Source: Gammaproteobacteria bacterium (lineage in GTDB: Bacteria > Pseudomonadota > Gammaproteobacteria > JAAEPA01). From it: DNA of 43,957 bases. Below the pieces are notes generated by a model. The model saw nothing but the letters and a program-made list of their open reading frames with translations, had not been told where the DNA came from and did not search any database. The position numbers were made by a program, and so were the translations under genes. Shown here piece by piece: positions 1 to 9,815 of this stretch; the first letter of the stretch is position 1; each line of letters opens with the position of its first letter. The stretch is from positions 1-43,957 of the forward strand of contig JAAEPA010000958.1 in NCBI GenBank assembly GCA_024222475.1, written 5' to 3'.

Positions 1-72
1 ATTGCCACGCATTGGAGGACTCCATCATCGTTATGTACGTATTGCCGCGTGACTCAAGTTCCTGAGAGCTAA

Positions 73-312
73 CACATAAACTCCTACGATCCTATTTTCA
101 GAAGGGACAACGGTGTTAATGCGGTAGTTAACCGCCGGGCTGCCGGCACTTTTGACGTGCCTACTGTTATCCTCAATGAAATTGCCGATCACGATATCGA
201 TATTGTGGTGATGGGTGGATATGGTACGCCCAGCCTGAAACAGAAAATCTTCGGTGGCGTAACCCGCACATTGTTATCAACCATGATAGTGCCAGTGATG
301 ATGTCGCACTAA
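73..312 (+). pseudogene. Universal stress protein (UspA family) C-terminal remnant
   Basis: An open frame ending in TAA at 310-312 encodes a typical C-terminal half of a UspA-family protein. It has the nucleotide-binding signature region VVMGGYGTPSLKQKIFGGVT followed by the usual ending VPVMMSH. The frame is closed by a stop at 70-72 and has no plausible start before the conserved part. About the first half of a normal 140- or 280-residue protein is therefore missing. Upstream bases to position 1 show no recognisable continuation in the other two frames. I read it as a decayed gene, convergent with the ketoacyl synthase gene that follows. The family assignment is firm; whether any product is made is doubtful. 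Confidence 0.6.
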
Positions 313-333
313 TTGGGAATTTACCGACTAGTC

Positions 334-1599
334 TTAAGCCTTACTTGCAATCAGCGTGGCGTTAACACCACCAAAGCCAAGGCCATTGCAGATGGCATGT
401 TCAACCTTATGTCCGATTGATTGTTTCGGTACCAGATTAAGGTCAGATAGATTCTCATCAGCCTGCTCAAGGTTCAGGGTCGGCGGCAATCTGTTTTCTC
501 GAAGCGCGAGAATAGTAAAGATACTTTCAATGCCACCTGCGGCACCCAGTAAATGACCGGTCGCAGACTTGGTCGAAGAAATGGGGATATCCGGCAAATG
601 GTCGGCGAAGACGTTCCGCAGGGCAGCCACTTCCGTCTTATCGCCAACCGGGGTCGATGTCGCGTGCGCGTTGATATAATCAATATCTTGCGCTTCCAGT
701 TCGGCTTTTGCCAGCGCCGTCCTGATAGCTGCCGCACCGCCTGAGCCATCCTCAGGTCCGGAGGTAATGTGGTGCGCGTCGGCACTGGTGCCATAACCAC
801 TTAAAACCGCCAGCGGTTTTGCGCCGCGTTCAAGCGCATGTTCGAGCGTTTCAATCACCAGTAATCCGGCGCCTTCGCCCATGACGAAGCCGTCGCGGTC
901 GCGGTCGAACGGACGCGATGCTTTTGCAGGTTCATCGTTTCGCGTAGAGAGCGCGCGCATGGTGTGGAAACTGGCGAGCGCAAGCGGGTCAACACAGGCC
1001 TCGGTGCCACCGACCAGTGCCACTTCGGCTTCACCGCACTGGATTAAACGCCGGCCGTCGCCGATGGCCTGGATGCCCGCCGCGCAGGCAGTCACTGGGC
1101 AACCTATCGGGCCCTTTAAACCATAGAAAATGGATAGATTCCCCGCCGCCAGATTCGCCAGAAAAGCCGGTGCGACAAACGGAGACAGGCGCTTATAACC
1201 CCTTGTGTCGAGCGTCTTTTGCGCATCGGTGATAGTTGGAAATCCACCGATACCGGTACCGACGATGGTCGCGGTCGCAATTTGGTCCGCTAAATCGCTA
1301 GGGAACCAGTTGGCCTGGGTGAGTGCTTCTTCCGCAGCCGCCAGTGCGTAGAGCGTGAACAGGTCAATCCTCCGACGCTCCTTGCGCGAAACGATATCTT
1401 CAGGATTGAGACCGGCGATCTCGTCTTCCTCATGATTTGGCACGAGGCCGGCAATCTTGATCGGGAAATCTTCAACGTCAAAACGGTCGATAGAGCCAAT
1501 GCCGCTTTCACCGGCGATTAAGCGGCTCCATACCTTGTCGACACCACAACCCAGTGGGCTGACTATGCCCATACCGGTAACTACGATTTTTTCTCTCAT
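334..1599 (-). CDS. fabF: Beta-ketoacyl-ACP synthase II (FabF-type)
   Basis: This 421-residue condensing enzyme would elongate acyl-ACP with malonyl-ACP in cytoplasmic fatty acid synthesis. The thiolase-fold catalytic set is complete: nucleophile Cys172 in the motif TACAAG, His312 in NAHATST, Lys344 and His349 in TKSATGH, and the C-terminal Gly-rich loop NGLGFGGVNA. Length matches FabF. The start is ATG at 1597-1599 with only a weak ribosome site. The gene stands alone, without acpP or fabG beside it, and is divergent from a TetR regulator that probably controls it. It may be a second, specialised FabF rather than the housekeeping copy, since fabF normally lies in the fab cluster. Confidence 0.93.
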   Translation of the reverse strand: MREKIVVTGMGIVSPLGCGVDKVWSRLIAGESGIGSIDRFDVEDFPIKIAGLVPNHEEDEIAGLNPEDIVSRKERRRIDLFTLYALAAAEEALTQANWFPSDLADQIATATIVGTGIGGFPTITDAQKTLDTRGYKRLSPFVAPAFLANLAAGNLSIFYGLKGPIGCPVTACAAGIQAIGDGRRLIQCGEAEVALVGGTEACVDPLALASFHTMRALSTRNDEPAKASRPFDRDRDGFVMGEGAGLLVIETLEHALERGAKPLAVLSGYGTSADAHHITSGPEDGSGGAAAIRTALAKAELEAQDIDYINAHATSTPVGDKTEVAALRNVFADHLPDIPISSTKSATGHLLGAAGGIESIFTILALRENRLPPTLNLEQADENLSDLNLVPKQSIGHKVEHAICNGLGFGGVNATLIASKA

Positions 1600-1612
1600 A
1601 AATGATCCGGAA

Positions 1613-1630
1613 CCAAAATACTTAATTTGG
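1613..1630. promoter_or_regulatory. Candidate TetR operator in the divergent promoter region
   Basis: The sequence CCAAAATACTTAATTTGG is an imperfect 18-bp dyad. Seven of nine positions in each half pair, with outer arms CCAAA and TTTGG. It lies 14-31 bp upstream of the FabF start codon and about 90 bp upstream of the TetR start, where a repressor could block one or both genes. Dyads of 16-20 bp are usual for TetR-family operators. The dyad is seen directly; its role as operator is inferred from position. Confidence 0.4.
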
Positions 1631-1716
1631 AATCAGACTTTAATCGCGTGTAATATATGATCAAGATAATTTTTTGGATCTGCCTGTGAAGTCAGTATTC
1701 ATAGCTGGAGACGGGG

Positions 1717-2340
1717 ATGCCTTACACACTTGAACACAAAACCAGATCGAAGGAGCGAATTCTGGAATCTGCCACCGAACTTTTCTGCCGCTTTGGCTTT
1801 GATAAAGTTTCCATAAATCAAGTCATGAAACTGGCGAAGATGACGCATGGTGCGTTTTACGCGCATTTTGAATCGAAGGAAGCGCTGTATAAAGCGTCAT
1901 TTTTACAGACATTAAATGGCAGTAGTACCGGCCGACTCGCAAAAGCACCGTTTTCAATCAAGCATTTGACGCAAATCGCCAGCAATTTGCTCAACTTGCG
2001 CGCCTTATCCGAGCAGTCTCGGCCCTCACCCGAAAATATTTTGTTTAATGAAATTGGTAGCGATAGTGCCGAAATTAGAAGTCTGTATGAAAAGTCGTAC
2101 TTGGGTGTTCTGAAAATCCTCGAAAAACGAATTACCGCGCTGAGTAAGCTCAACAAAGTCTCTTTCGCTGCCAGCCAGATAACCATTACCGAGAAATCCC
2201 GCGCCATGCTCGCGGCCCTAGTCGGGGCTGTTGCGATCGCCAAGAGCATTCAGAGCGAAGAAGAGCGCCAGCGTATTTTAACTGCCGCGCAGAACCAGAT
2301 TTTAACCATGCTCGGCGTCAGTGAGTTGACCGTCGATTAA
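1717..2340 (+). CDS. TetR/AcrR-family transcriptional regulator
   Basis: This is a 207-residue one-component regulator. Residues 8-57 form the TetR helix-turn-helix: RILESATELFCRFGFDKVSI, then QVMKLAKMTHGAFYAHFESK with the family hallmark of an aromatic-rich recognition helix followed by F-x-SKEAL. The remaining 150 residues are the helical ligand-binding and dimerisation domain, which is not conserved enough to name a ligand. It is divergent from the FabF-type gene across 117 bp that contain an 18-bp dyad. It therefore probably represses that gene and itself, perhaps sensing an acyl compound. The ligand is inference only. Confidence 0.88.
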   Translation: MPYTLEHKTRSKERILESATELFCRFGFDKVSINQVMKLAKMTHGAFYAHFESKEALYKASFLQTLNGSSTGRLAKAPFSIKHLTQIASNLLNLRALSEQSRPSPENILFNEIGSDSAEIRSLYEKSYLGVLKILEKRITALSKLNKVSFAASQITITEKSRAMLAALVGAVAIAKSIQSEEERQRILTAAQNQILTMLGVSELTVD

Positions 2341-2425
2341 CCGCTGTTTCTGTATTCGACTGAGTTTTTTGATTTCGAACTCGCGTTTGCTCGCGCTGCT
2401 GCGAGTGTGCTCACTTTCCTATCCA

Positions 2426-2438
2426 TGGCGAATTGTAA
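2426..2438 (+). repeat. Left terminal inverted repeat of a DDE insertion element
   Basis: TGGCGAATTGTAA here is the exact reverse complement of TTACAATTCGCCA at 3598-3610. The two 13-mers flank the integrase frame at 2508-3596, with the right copy starting just after its stop codon. Four of the next eight bases outward also match, so the true repeat may be about 21 bp and imperfect. No target-site duplication is obvious. Confidence 0.6.
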
Positions 2439-2507
2439 CTTCTCGTGTGAAAACAGGCGATTGAGAAATCTTGCGCCTGATAGCGATCTGCCCTACTCTG
2501 TTTCTCC

Positions 2508-3596
2508 ATGAAGGATCTGATCGTGCTCTTCATACATCTGATGGCCACCCTCGCCAAACTCATGGGACCCGGCGGCGCAAAAGCCGTTGTCGCAGACAGC
2601 CTTCTTATGAAACAGCAACTCCTGGTAATCAATCGCTCTCGGCAACGCGCACCCAATCTTCCAGCGCTTGATCGATTCCTGCTTGGCTTCTGGTCACTGT
2701 TTCTCAGTCCACACCCTATCCTACGGGCCGCGGTTGTCATCAAACCATCAACACTACTGAGATTCCACTAAGCACTCAAGAAACGTAAATACCAGCTGCT
2801 GTTTTCACCCCGCAGAAGAGGCAAACCCGGGCCAAAAGGACCCTCCCCTGAAATTATCCAGGTCATCGTTGAGATGAAACGAAGGAATCCACGATTTGGG
2901 TGCCCCCGGATCGCGCAACAGATCTCCAAAGCATTCGGTATCGAAATCGATAAGGGCGTGGTTAGGCGAGTCCTTGCAAAGCACTACCGGCTAGAACCTG
3001 ATGGCAGTGGGCCTTCTTGGTTAACCTTTATTGGACACATGAAGGACAGCCTCTGGAGCGTCGACCTGTTTCGATGTGAATCCATTACGTTGAAGAGCCA
3101 CTGGGTGCTGGTTGTCATGGATCAGTTCACCCGGCGCCTAATAGGCTTTGATGTGCACGCCGGTGATGTCGATGGCACTGCGCTGTGTCGAATGTTCAAT
3201 AAAGCGATTTCAGGGATGGGCATCCCGAAGCACCTTAGCACTGACCATGATCCGCTGTTTGAATATCATCGATGGCAAGCCAATCTCCGAATCCTGGATG
3301 TCGAGGAAATCAAGACCGTTCCCCACACGCCAGTATCGCATCCGTTTGTCGAACGACTGATAGGGACTCTACGCCGTGAGTTTTTAGACCACTTACTCTT
3401 TTGGAATTCCCGTGACTTGGACAGAAAACTTGAAGAGTTCAGAGAATATTACAACGATTATCGTGTGCATACGTCGCTCGATGGTGATACACCAATGGAA
3501 TTCAGCGGGGATGCGGTCATCAATAGAACTGATCGCCACCAATTCAGGTGGCACATACATTGTCGCGGGCTATTCCAGCTGCCGATTGCAGCGTGA
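2508..3596 (+). pseudogene. DDE integrase/transposase interrupted by one in-frame TAA
   Basis: Two open stretches, 2508-2771 and 2772-3596, are in the same frame and together give a complete integrase-core transposase of about 362 codons, separated by a single TAA at 2769-2771. The N-terminal part carries the family sequence MGPGGAKAVVADSLL and ends LLRFH. The frame resumes ALKKRKYQLLFS and then FGCPRIAQQI. Counted from the internal Met at 2874, the catalytic acids are Asp64, Asp124 and Glu160. The Asp124-Glu160 spacing is 35 residues, the classical D,D(35)E arrangement of the rve/IS3-like fold. The protein ends HCRGLFQLPIAA as in its relatives. The stop sits where relatives, as I recall them, have Lys, so an AAA to TAA change is the simplest explanation. 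An inactive element is likely unless readthrough or restart at 2874 occurs. Confidence 0.8.
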
Positions 3597-3597
3597 T

Positions 3598-3610
3598 TTA
3601 CAATTCGCCA
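3598..3610 (-). repeat. Right terminal inverted repeat of the insertion element
   Basis: TTACAATTCGCCA is the exact reverse complement of the left end at 2426-2438. It begins one base after the transposase TGA (3594-3596), which is typical for compact insertion sequences where the right end abuts the stop codon. Confidence 0.6.
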
Positions 3611-3708
3611 GGCACAGCTTTTCACTTCGATCACTTTTCAACCAGACAGCGTCCTAATCCCCGAACCGCTATGGCGCATCGTCCGTATTGGGCACAACGG
3701 CTTCCCCG

Positions 3709-3751
3709 CGGCAAAGACAATGTACTATGGGTCCTGAAAACTCATTCGTCA
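3709..3751 (-). repeat. 43-bp dispersed repeat, copy A
   Basis: On the minus strand this copy starts TGACGAATGAGTTTTCAGGA and ends CTTTGCCG. A second copy at 33014-33056 matches 34 of 43 positions, and almost every difference is a transition. Both copies lie just 3' of a minus-strand gene: here 40 bp beyond the response-regulator stop, there about 10 bp beyond pcnB. Its function is unknown. It could be a degraded small mobile repeat or a conserved 3' element. Confidence 0.45.
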
Positions 3752-3791
3752 TGAGTATACACCCTGCTGGTGGCGCGCTTCGCTTCGGCAC

Positions 3792-6359
3792 TCACCGTGG
3801 TAACTGCCGTTCATCGATGTCGTGTTTTTTACCGCTGATAACGCTACGCAGGGTTGAGCGAAGCACGTTTAACTTGATGGGTTTATCTAAAAATCTGGAG
3901 ATGGCGCCATTATTGATTGCGTTTATAACAGTTTGTCGGTCACTCTGGCCGCTGAGCATGATGCGTACCGTTCCCGGATGGATTTTACTGACACGTTTCA
4001 GAAATTCAACGCCATCCATCCCGGGCATGAAATAGTCTGAAATCACAACACTAACGTTATTCTTTGCCAGCAGTTTCAGTCCGTCCCCGGCGCTACTCGC
4101 TGTGAGTGCCGAATAGCCTGCCTGACCAACCAGTCTGGCAAGTCCCGCGAGGGTATTGTGGTCGTCGTCTACCAGCAGCACAGCAGGGTGCAAGTTGGTC
4201 TGATCATGGAACTCTGGCTTGCGAATTGCCTGCTTTTCCACGAATACAGATAATTCCTCAGCGGGCATTGGATGACCTAAGTAAAAACCCTGGATTTCAT
4301 CGCATCGGAGCTTTTTCAGCATCTTAAGTTGTGCCTTAGTCTCTACACCTTCGGCTGTTACTTCAAGCCCCATGCCATGAGCCATTTTGATTACTGCAGT
4401 CGCGATGGCAATATCGTTGGGATCTGTTACGATATCACGCACAAACATACTGTCGATCTTTATTCGGTCGATAGGAAACCGCTTCAAATAGGCAAGGTTT
4501 GAATAACCAGTGCCAAAATCATCAATGGCAACGAGGATGCCATGAGATTTCAGTTGCTTCAGTATCTGAATGGCGCTCGCAGCATCACTCATCAACAAAC
4601 TTTCCGTGACCTCGAGTTCCAGCATTGACGGTTGCAGACCGGTATCATTAAGTACCCTGGTAATCAGTTGGTAAAAATCCGCATGTGAGAACTGGCGTAC
4701 CGAGATGTTTACTGCAATTCGCTCAAACCCGAGCCCTGCGTTATACCATGCTTTTGCCTGGCTGCATGCAGTGTGCAATGCCCATTCACCTATCGGTTTG
4801 ATGAGACCCGTCTCTTCAGCAAGCGGTATGAAATTGGCCGGACTCACGGATCCAAGTTCCGTATTATTCCAGCGCAGCAGGGCCTCGATTCCGCAGATCC
4901 TGCCATTTTCAGCATCCCGTTGCGGCTGGTAATGTAGGCTGAGCTCGCCCAGGTCGAGCGCCTTGCGCAAATGCCGTTCCATTATTAGACGCCGGCTTGC
5001 GTCTTCGTTCATGGACTCATCGAAGAACCTGTAAGTACTTTTGCCGGCATGCTTGGCAGAGTACATTGCCATGTCAGCGTGTTTGAGCAGCGTTTCAGTC
5101 AGAGTGCCATCCTGTGGGAATACTGCGATACCAACGCTCGGTGTTACAAATACCTCGTGCCCCCCCAGCTTGAATGGCTGAGATACGATATCGAGAATCT
5201 TGTCGGCCACGATGGCGGCATCTTGTGAATGTGCTATCTCAGCCAGCAAAACGGTGAATTCATCCCCCCCCAGGCGTGCAAGGTTGCTGTTATGTTTGTC
5301 ATTACTTGATTGACAAACTGTATCCGATGAATACAGGCTATGGCTGATACGCTCGGCAACCATCTTTAGCAACTTATCACCGATGCCATGCCCAAGGTTG
5401 TCATTGACACGTTTAAAATCGTCAAGATCAAGGAACAGCATTGCAGCCTGATGATGGTGGCGTTTTGCATGCTCCAGCACCAGTTTAACCTGGGTCATGA
5501 AAAAGCCGCGGTTGGGCAAGCCAGTCAGATTGTCGTAGTAAGCAAGTTTTTGTATCCGTTCCTCGGCAAGCCTGATTTCGGTAATGTCCTGCAGGGTGCC
5601 TTGGAGACTGCAAACCTGGCCTTTTCCGTTAAAGACAGCTTCACCTTGCATGCGTACGTGACGTTCTATTCCGCCCTGTCTGGCAATACGATAAATAATG
5701 CTGCTGGCATCACCCGTTGCAATAGCATTTCTGAACCAAATTCTTACCCGATCCTTGTCGCTGCCATGCACCCACGGGATCGATCTAAAATGTGAAGGTG
5801 AGGGATCATCTTGCAAGCCGAGTATCCGAAGCGTTTGACTTGAACAGGATACCGTCGAGAATTTCCTGTTCCACTCCCAGCTTCCGAGATTGGCAATGCG
5901 CTGCGCATTGGCGAGACGCCGTTCACTGTCAGTCAGGCGTTCCATTGCCTGGTAAGCGCGCAGCATATAACGTACGCGGTGCACAAGCAGCGTATAGTTA
6001 ATCGGCTTGGTTATGAAATCGGTTGCGCCTGCAGCATAGGCGTGATTCACCGAGTCAACATCATCCAGCCCAGTCATCATAAGTACAGGGACATGTTTTC
6101 CGTCAGCCAGCTTGCGCAGCTCGGCACACATCGTAAAACCATCCATTTCAGGCATCATGACATCCAGCAGGATCATTGATGGAGACCGTTGATTAAACAT
6201 GGCAAGCGCCTGTTGTCCATTGTCAGCCTCAACAACAGTGAAGCCGGCCTGCGCCAAGGCCGCAGCGACTAGAAGGCGGACACTGAAATCATCATCGACA
6301 ACCAGCACCGGCGGCTGATGTTGCCGATCAGGTGATTCGAACATAGTCATCATTGTCAT
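3792..6359 (-). CDS. Response regulator with REC-PAS-GGDEF-EAL-REC architecture
   Basis: This 855-residue cytoplasmic protein would make and/or degrade cyclic di-GMP under phosphorelay control. The first receiver (about 17-130) has VDDD and phosphoacceptor Asp66 in [15 protein letters not shown] fold (about 150-262) with a PAC-like end [11 protein letters not shown] follows. The GGDEF domain (about 270-450) has an intact GGDEF at 364-368. The EAL domain (about 460-710) has EALLRW at 492-497 and DDFGTGYS at 613-620, so it looks catalytically competent. A second receiver (about 726-845) has DDD and Asp775 in [10 protein letters not shown]. Unusually, about 12 residues are inserted just before ARLGGDEF, and the RxxD inhibitory site is absent. 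It overlaps the kinase gene by 32 bp and is surely co-translated with it. Confidence 0.92.
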   Translation of the reverse strand: MTMMTMFESPDRQHQPPVLVVDDDFSVRLLVAAALAQAGFTVVEADNGQQALAMFNQRSPSMILLDVMMPEMDGFTMCAELRKLADGKHVPVLMMTGLDDVDSVNHAYAAGATDFITKPINYTLLVHRVRYMLRAYQAMERLTDSERRLANAQRIANLGSWEWNRKFSTVSCSSQTLRILGLQDDPSPSHFRSIPWVHGSDKDRVRIWFRNAIATGDASSIIYRIARQGGIERHVRMQGEAVFNGKGQVCSLQGTLQDITEIRLAEERIQKLAYYDNLTGLPNRGFFMTQVKLVLEHAKRHHHQAAMLFLDLDDFKRVNDNLGHGIGDKLLKMVAERISHSLYSSDTVCQSSNDKHNSNLARLGGDEFTVLLAEIAHSQDAAIVADKILDIVSQPFKLGGHEVFVTPSVGIAVFPQDGTLTETLLKHADMAMYSAKHAGKSTYRFFDESMNEDASRRLIMERHLRKALDLGELSLHYQPQRDAENGRICGIEALLRWNNTELGSVSPANFIPLAEETGLIKPIGEWALHTACSQAKAWYNAGLGFERIAVNISVRQFSHADFYQLITRVLNDTGLQPSMLELEVTESLLMSDAASAIQILKQLKSHGILVAIDDFGTGYSNLAYLKRFPIDRIKIDSMFVRDIVTDPNDIAIATAVIKMAHGMGLEVTAEGVETKAQLKMLKKLRCDEIQGFYLGHPMPAEELSVFVEKQAIRKPEFHDQTNLHPAVLLVDDDHNTLAGLARLVGQAGYSALTASSAGDGLKLLAKNNVSVVISDYFMPGMDGVEFLKRVSKIHPGTVRIMLSGQSDRQTVINAINNGAISRFLDKPIKLNVLRSTLRSVISGKKHDIDERQLPR

Positions 6360-8592
6360 GATCCGGTGTCATGTGCGCCAAGAGAGTAGTTTCCACCTGC
6401 CGGTAGGAGCCTTCCATTTTGGCGGCTGCAGTATGACAATTATGGAGGCAGTCTTGACGCGCCGCAGTCTCGATTTCAGCAAACAGTGCGGCCAGTGAGC
6501 CGGCGCCAAGCGTGGCGCTGGCTGATTTCAGGGTATGTGCAGTCAGGCGTGCTGCTTCTGCCTGGTTACCTTCTATGCTGTTGCGCAGGCTGATTATCTG
6601 GTCTGGTGCGGTGTGCAGATAATGCCCAATCACCTTGTTTAAAATATTCGGCTTTCCTGGTTGTTGCAGCTTACGGATGTTGTTGATTGTGTCCAGATCA
6701 AGTGTTGTTGTGCCGGCAATCATGGCGGATTTCTGAACAGGATGTTCCGGCGCTGGCATTTCGGATACCTGCTGCTGTAGTACTATGCGGCGATCAAGCA
6801 GCTCGAACAGCTGCGCCCGGGTATAGGGCTTTGCCAGGTAATCATCCATTCCTGCGGCAAGCACCTTTTGGCGGTCTCCTTTCATTGCGTTTGCAGTCAA
6901 GCCGATAATCGGAATTCGCTTACCAGCATTTTCCTGTTCAAGCTTGCGAATTCGTCGCGTGGCTTCATAGCCATCCATGCCCGGCATCTGGCAATCCATG
7001 AGAATTGCATCAAATTCCTGTGCTTCGAGAGCACTGATTGCATCATGACCGTTCTCCACCAAGATGACACCAATGCCTGACAGTTCTAGCATATTCAGTG
7101 CAACTTCTTGGTTCACCGGGTTGTCTTCCGCAACCAGGATGTGTCGTTTCAGGCGGCCTTGTTCGGTGATAGATTTTTGCGCTTGTCCCGATCTACCCAT
7201 GTCATCACCCTCCGGCTCAGACACACTTTTCAGCAGACCCTGTAACAAGAATTTCTGGCGTACAGGTTTGTTCAGGAATACCGTGCCGGCGGGGACTGAG
7301 AATAACGCAGGATCCTCATCGAAATCCGTGGTGCGTAACAGCATCAAGCCGGCATTCGGAATATTGGGCTCAGCGATAATAAGTTCTGTCAGCCGGATTC
7401 CGTTCATATCAGTGAGTTGGCTGTCCAGCAGTACCTTGTCGTAAGCCTGGTGAGATAATGCGGCTTCGCCCAACATGTTTATAGCCTGCTCTGCATTATC
7501 CGCTGACATGGTAAATATTCCCCAGCCCCTTAACTGATTACATAGGGCTTCACGGCTGGTGGAATTACTGCTCACGACCAGCATTCGCTGATTGCTCAAC
7601 TGCGGGTAGCTATCGGTAATCAAGGTTTTTGCGGCAGGATGCGCGTCCAGCACCAGAGTAAACATGAATTTTGCTCCATGGCCTGGTGCGCTTTCCATGC
7701 TGATTTCCCCACCCATGAGATTGACCAGTTGTCTGGAGATAGCGAGACCTAGTCCGGTGCCTCCATACTTGCGTGTAGTGGATCCATCGGCTTGTGAAAA
7801 GGCCTTGAATATTTGGGTCTGAATGCCAAGATCGACACCAATGCCGGTATCGGAAACCTCAAAGCCAATCCGTGCACTGCGATTATCAAGTTCAATGATA
7901 TCTATGCGTGCCACAACTTCACCGGTCTCGGTAAACTTGATGGCGTTACCAAGCAGGTTGACGAGTACCTGGCGTAATCTGCCTGGATCACCGCGCACAC
8001 TGCGTGGCATTTTTACTGGGAGAATACCAAGCAACTCCAAACCCTTTTTGTGGGCGCGTTCGGCAAAAAACTCAAGTGTTTCCTCGACCAGTTCACGCAG
8101 CTCAAAGTCGGTGATTTCGAGTTCCAGTTTACCGGCCTCGACCTTGGAAAAATCAAGAATGTCATTGATGATATTCAGCAGTGTTGTACCCGCACGGTAT
8201 GCCGTCTCACCCAGGTGACGCTGCTTTTCGCTAAGTTCCGTGTTCAGCAACAGTTCAGTCATGCCTAGGACTCCGTTCATGGGAGTACGGATTTCATGAC
8301 TCATGGTGGCGAGAAATTCGCTCTTGATACGACTACCCGCCTCGGCAGCCTCCTTGGCCTGGCGCAAATCCTCGTTTGATTGTTCGAGTTCATGCATAGT
8401 GGCTGTGTAGGCCGAGGTCCGTTCACGAACCTTGTTTTCCAATACGGTAGCAGACTGGAACAGACCGTAGGCGTCACCCTGAAGGTTCATACTGCGTTCG
8501 ACCTTGTTCATCAGCGCCTGGTTAATTTTCTTCAGTCGTACGACTTCCGACTCCAGGTCACGTTTAGATCCATGATTGCCGGGATTCTTCAA
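6328..8592 (-). CDS. Soluble hybrid sensor histidine kinase (HisKA-HATPase-REC-REC-HPt)
   Basis: This 754-residue kinase has no membrane segment. An N-terminal coiled coil (about 10-95) leads into HisKA with phosphorylatable His99 in SHEIRTP. HATPase_c (about 195-315) has the N box [11 protein letters not shown] and the G boxes DTGIGVD and [11 protein letters not shown]. The first receiver-like domain (about 335-455) keeps Asp390 but has SSNS instead of the acidic pair, so it is probably degenerate. The second receiver (about 483-605) is canonical, with AEDN, Asp533 and Lys588. A C-terminal HPt domain carries His686 in [13 protein letters not shown]. The full relay can pass phosphate to the downstream response regulator, whose gene overlaps by 32 bp. 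The FIST-domain gene lies 8 bp upstream and probably supplies the input signal. Confidence 0.92.
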   Translation of the reverse strand: MKNPGNHGSKRDLESEVVRLKKINQALMNKVERSMNLQGDAYGLFQSATVLENKVRERTSAYTATMHELEQSNEDLRQAKEAAEAGSRIKSEFLATMSHEIRTPMNGVLGMTELLLNTELSEKQRHLGETAYRAGTTLLNIINDILDFSKVEAGKLELEITDFELRELVEETLEFFAERAHKKGLELLGILPVKMPRSVRGDPGRLRQVLVNLLGNAIKFTETGEVVARIDIIELDNRSARIGFEVSDTGIGVDLGIQTQIFKAFSQADGSTTRKYGGTGLGLAISRQLVNLMGGEISMESAPGHGAKFMFTLVLDAHPAAKTLITDSYPQLSNQRMLVVSSNSTSREALCNQLRGWGIFTMSADNAEQAINMLGEAALSHQAYDKVLLDSQLTDMNGIRLTELIIAEPNIPNAGLMLLRTTDFDEDPALFSVPAGTVFLNKPVRQKFLLQGLLKSVSEPEGDDMGRSGQAQKSITEQGRLKRHILVAEDNPVNQEVALNMLELSGIGVILVENGHDAISALEAQEFDAILMDCQMPGMDGYEATRRIRKLEQENAGKRIPIIGLTANAMKGDRQKVLAAGMDDYLAKPYTRAQLFELLDRRIVLQQQVSEMPAPEHPVQKSAMIAGTTTLDLDTINNIRKLQQPGKPNILNKVIGHYLHTAPDQIISLRNSIEGNQAEAARLTAHTLKSASATLGAGSLAALFAEIETAARQDCLHNCHTAAAKMEGSYRQVETTLLAHMTPDHDNDDYVRIT

Positions 8593-8600
8593 TGACAGGC

Positions 8601-9815
8601 CTACTTCTTACTGCCGATAGCAACACCTGTAAATGTCTGGTTTACATGCATGGCATTGTATTGCTCACCGTAGGTCGCAAAGCCGATCACACTATTATCC
8701 GCCATGATCTGGGCAACACTTTCCCGTATATCCTTCTGATCAAGTTCGAGATTACGCAGGATACAATCACAGCCGAGGACCAATACCGGCGCTCCGATTC
8801 GTTGTCGAATGTCTTGAAAAAGGCTTTGCAGATTTTCGATCAGGTCTACTCCCCTGGCCACAGTGAGTACAAGACCCTCATCAATGGCACAGAAGAAATT
8901 CAGGCTCTCATCTTCATTAACTTTCTGAATAGAGCGTACATAGAAGTCTCCGCCAACCTTGACGATCACCGGGTAGGTGGCAAAGATCAGCGGGGTGAGC
9001 TTATTGACCTCAAGACCGACCATGCGCGCATATTCACGACCAGCAGACACACCGTTGATCTCGGTGACGATGCGCTTTTCCGGATCCGCCTCGGTCACGA
9101 CGAATTTCTCTTCCGAAGCAACGAAGTGCTGGGTCTTGAAAACCGTAAAGGGCTGGCTAGTCTGAATAAGGGAAAATACGGCGCAATTGGTGTGGAACTC
9201 TCCCTCGTGATACAAATAAGTAGCATCGAAACTAACACCATCACCGGCAGATCCGCCAAAGATCTGGATATCACCGACTTGACGATAAATGGCACTGACA
9301 ACGGCTTCCTCACGGCCAGACAGGCCATCGATGAGTAAAAAACCGAATGTATTCTGCGCCGAAGGGACATCTGCTTTACGCTGTAATGTGCTGATTAATG
9401 CGTTGGTGGTCCGTTCGCCCTCGACAAACTCAAAATTATCCAGGTTGTCAATCCGACGGGTAACTACCCTGAATCCGTCAGTGCAGATACTGACACCGGT
9501 AAGTGAACCCTCCAAGTAGCCGATTGGAGTGATCTCGCCCGCTGTAGTACAGCCGATGACATGGGTATCACCAAAGTGTAGTTTGAGAGCGGCGGCGAGC
9601 TTAGTAAGATCATATTTCGGCGAGCAATAGAACAACACCAACTCCATGTCAGGCTGTTGCAAGGCATCGAAGAGCTCAGCTGCAGCCACCGCCGGATCAT
9701 CGGTGCAGGAGACCCCTTTGCGAATCTGAAGCTCACTTTGTGCCTCGAGTGAAGAATCTTCCAGATGGGTATTTGGTGCGTGATTGCTTTGTAAGTTACT
9801 CATTATCAGTGCCAT
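8601..9815 (-). CDS. FIST N/C domain sensory protein
   Basis: This 404-residue protein with no signal peptide or membrane helix matches the FIST (F-box and intracellular signal transduction) family. The FIST_N part (about 55-250) contains the characteristic [20 protein letters not shown] and IFGGSAGDG motifs. The FIST_C part (about 260-400) contains [13 protein letters not shown] and [12 protein letters not shown]. The family is thought to bind small ligands, possibly amino acids, and to feed two-component or c-di-GMP pathways. It is first in a tight minus-strand operon, 8 bp before the hybrid kinase, so it is the likely input component. ATG at 9813-9815 is used; an internal Met at 9801-9803 is an alternative. 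Confidence 0.88.
   Translation of the reverse strand: MALIMSNLQSNHAPNTHLEDSSLEAQSELQIRKGVSCTDDPAVAAAELFDALQQPDMELVLFYCSPKYDLTKLAAALKLHFGDTHVIGCTTAGEITPIGYLEGSLTGVSICTDGFRVVTRRIDNLDNFEFVEGERTTNALISTLQRKADVPSAQNTFGFLLIDGLSGREEAVVSAIYRQVGDIQIFGGSAGDGVSFDATYLYHEGEFHTNCAVFSLIQTSQPFTVFKTQHFVASEEKFVVTEADPEKRIVTEINGVSAGREYARMVGLEVNKLTPLIFATYPVIVKVGGDFYVRSIQKVNEDESLNFFCAIDEGLVLTVARGVDLIENLQSLFQDIRQRIGAPVLVLGCDCILRNLELDQKDIRESVAQIMADNSVIGFATYGEQYNAMHVNQTFTGVAIGSKK

Larger units (their letters stand above)
2426..3610 (+). mobile_element. Insertion element, about 1.19 kb, with 13-bp terminal inverted repeats
   Basis: The element is defined by the perfect 13-bp inverted repeats at 2426-2438 and 3598-3610 around a single integrase-type transposase frame. 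About 70 bp of leader lies between the left repeat and the first Met. The transposase belongs to the rve DDE superfamily, but I cannot assign an IS family by name from the sequence. It sits between the TetR gene and the 3' end of a minus-strand signalling operon, so it does not obviously disrupt a gene. The transposase has one premature stop, suggesting a resident, non-autonomous copy. Confidence 0.6.

Noticed and set aside
2411..2743. Minus-strand open frame of 110 codons opposite the integrase N-terminal half
   Set aside because: It is antisense to a recognisable transposase frame, crosses the element's left inverted repeat and has no family features.
2769..2771. In-frame stop considered as a recoded codon
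   Set aside because: The codon is TAA, not TGA, so selenocysteine does not apply, and no frameshift signal or pyrrolysine context is present. A point mutation is simpler.
8977..9338. Plus-strand frames opposite the FIST gene
   Set aside because: They are shadows of the FIST coding sequence, whose conserved motifs are clear on the minus strand.
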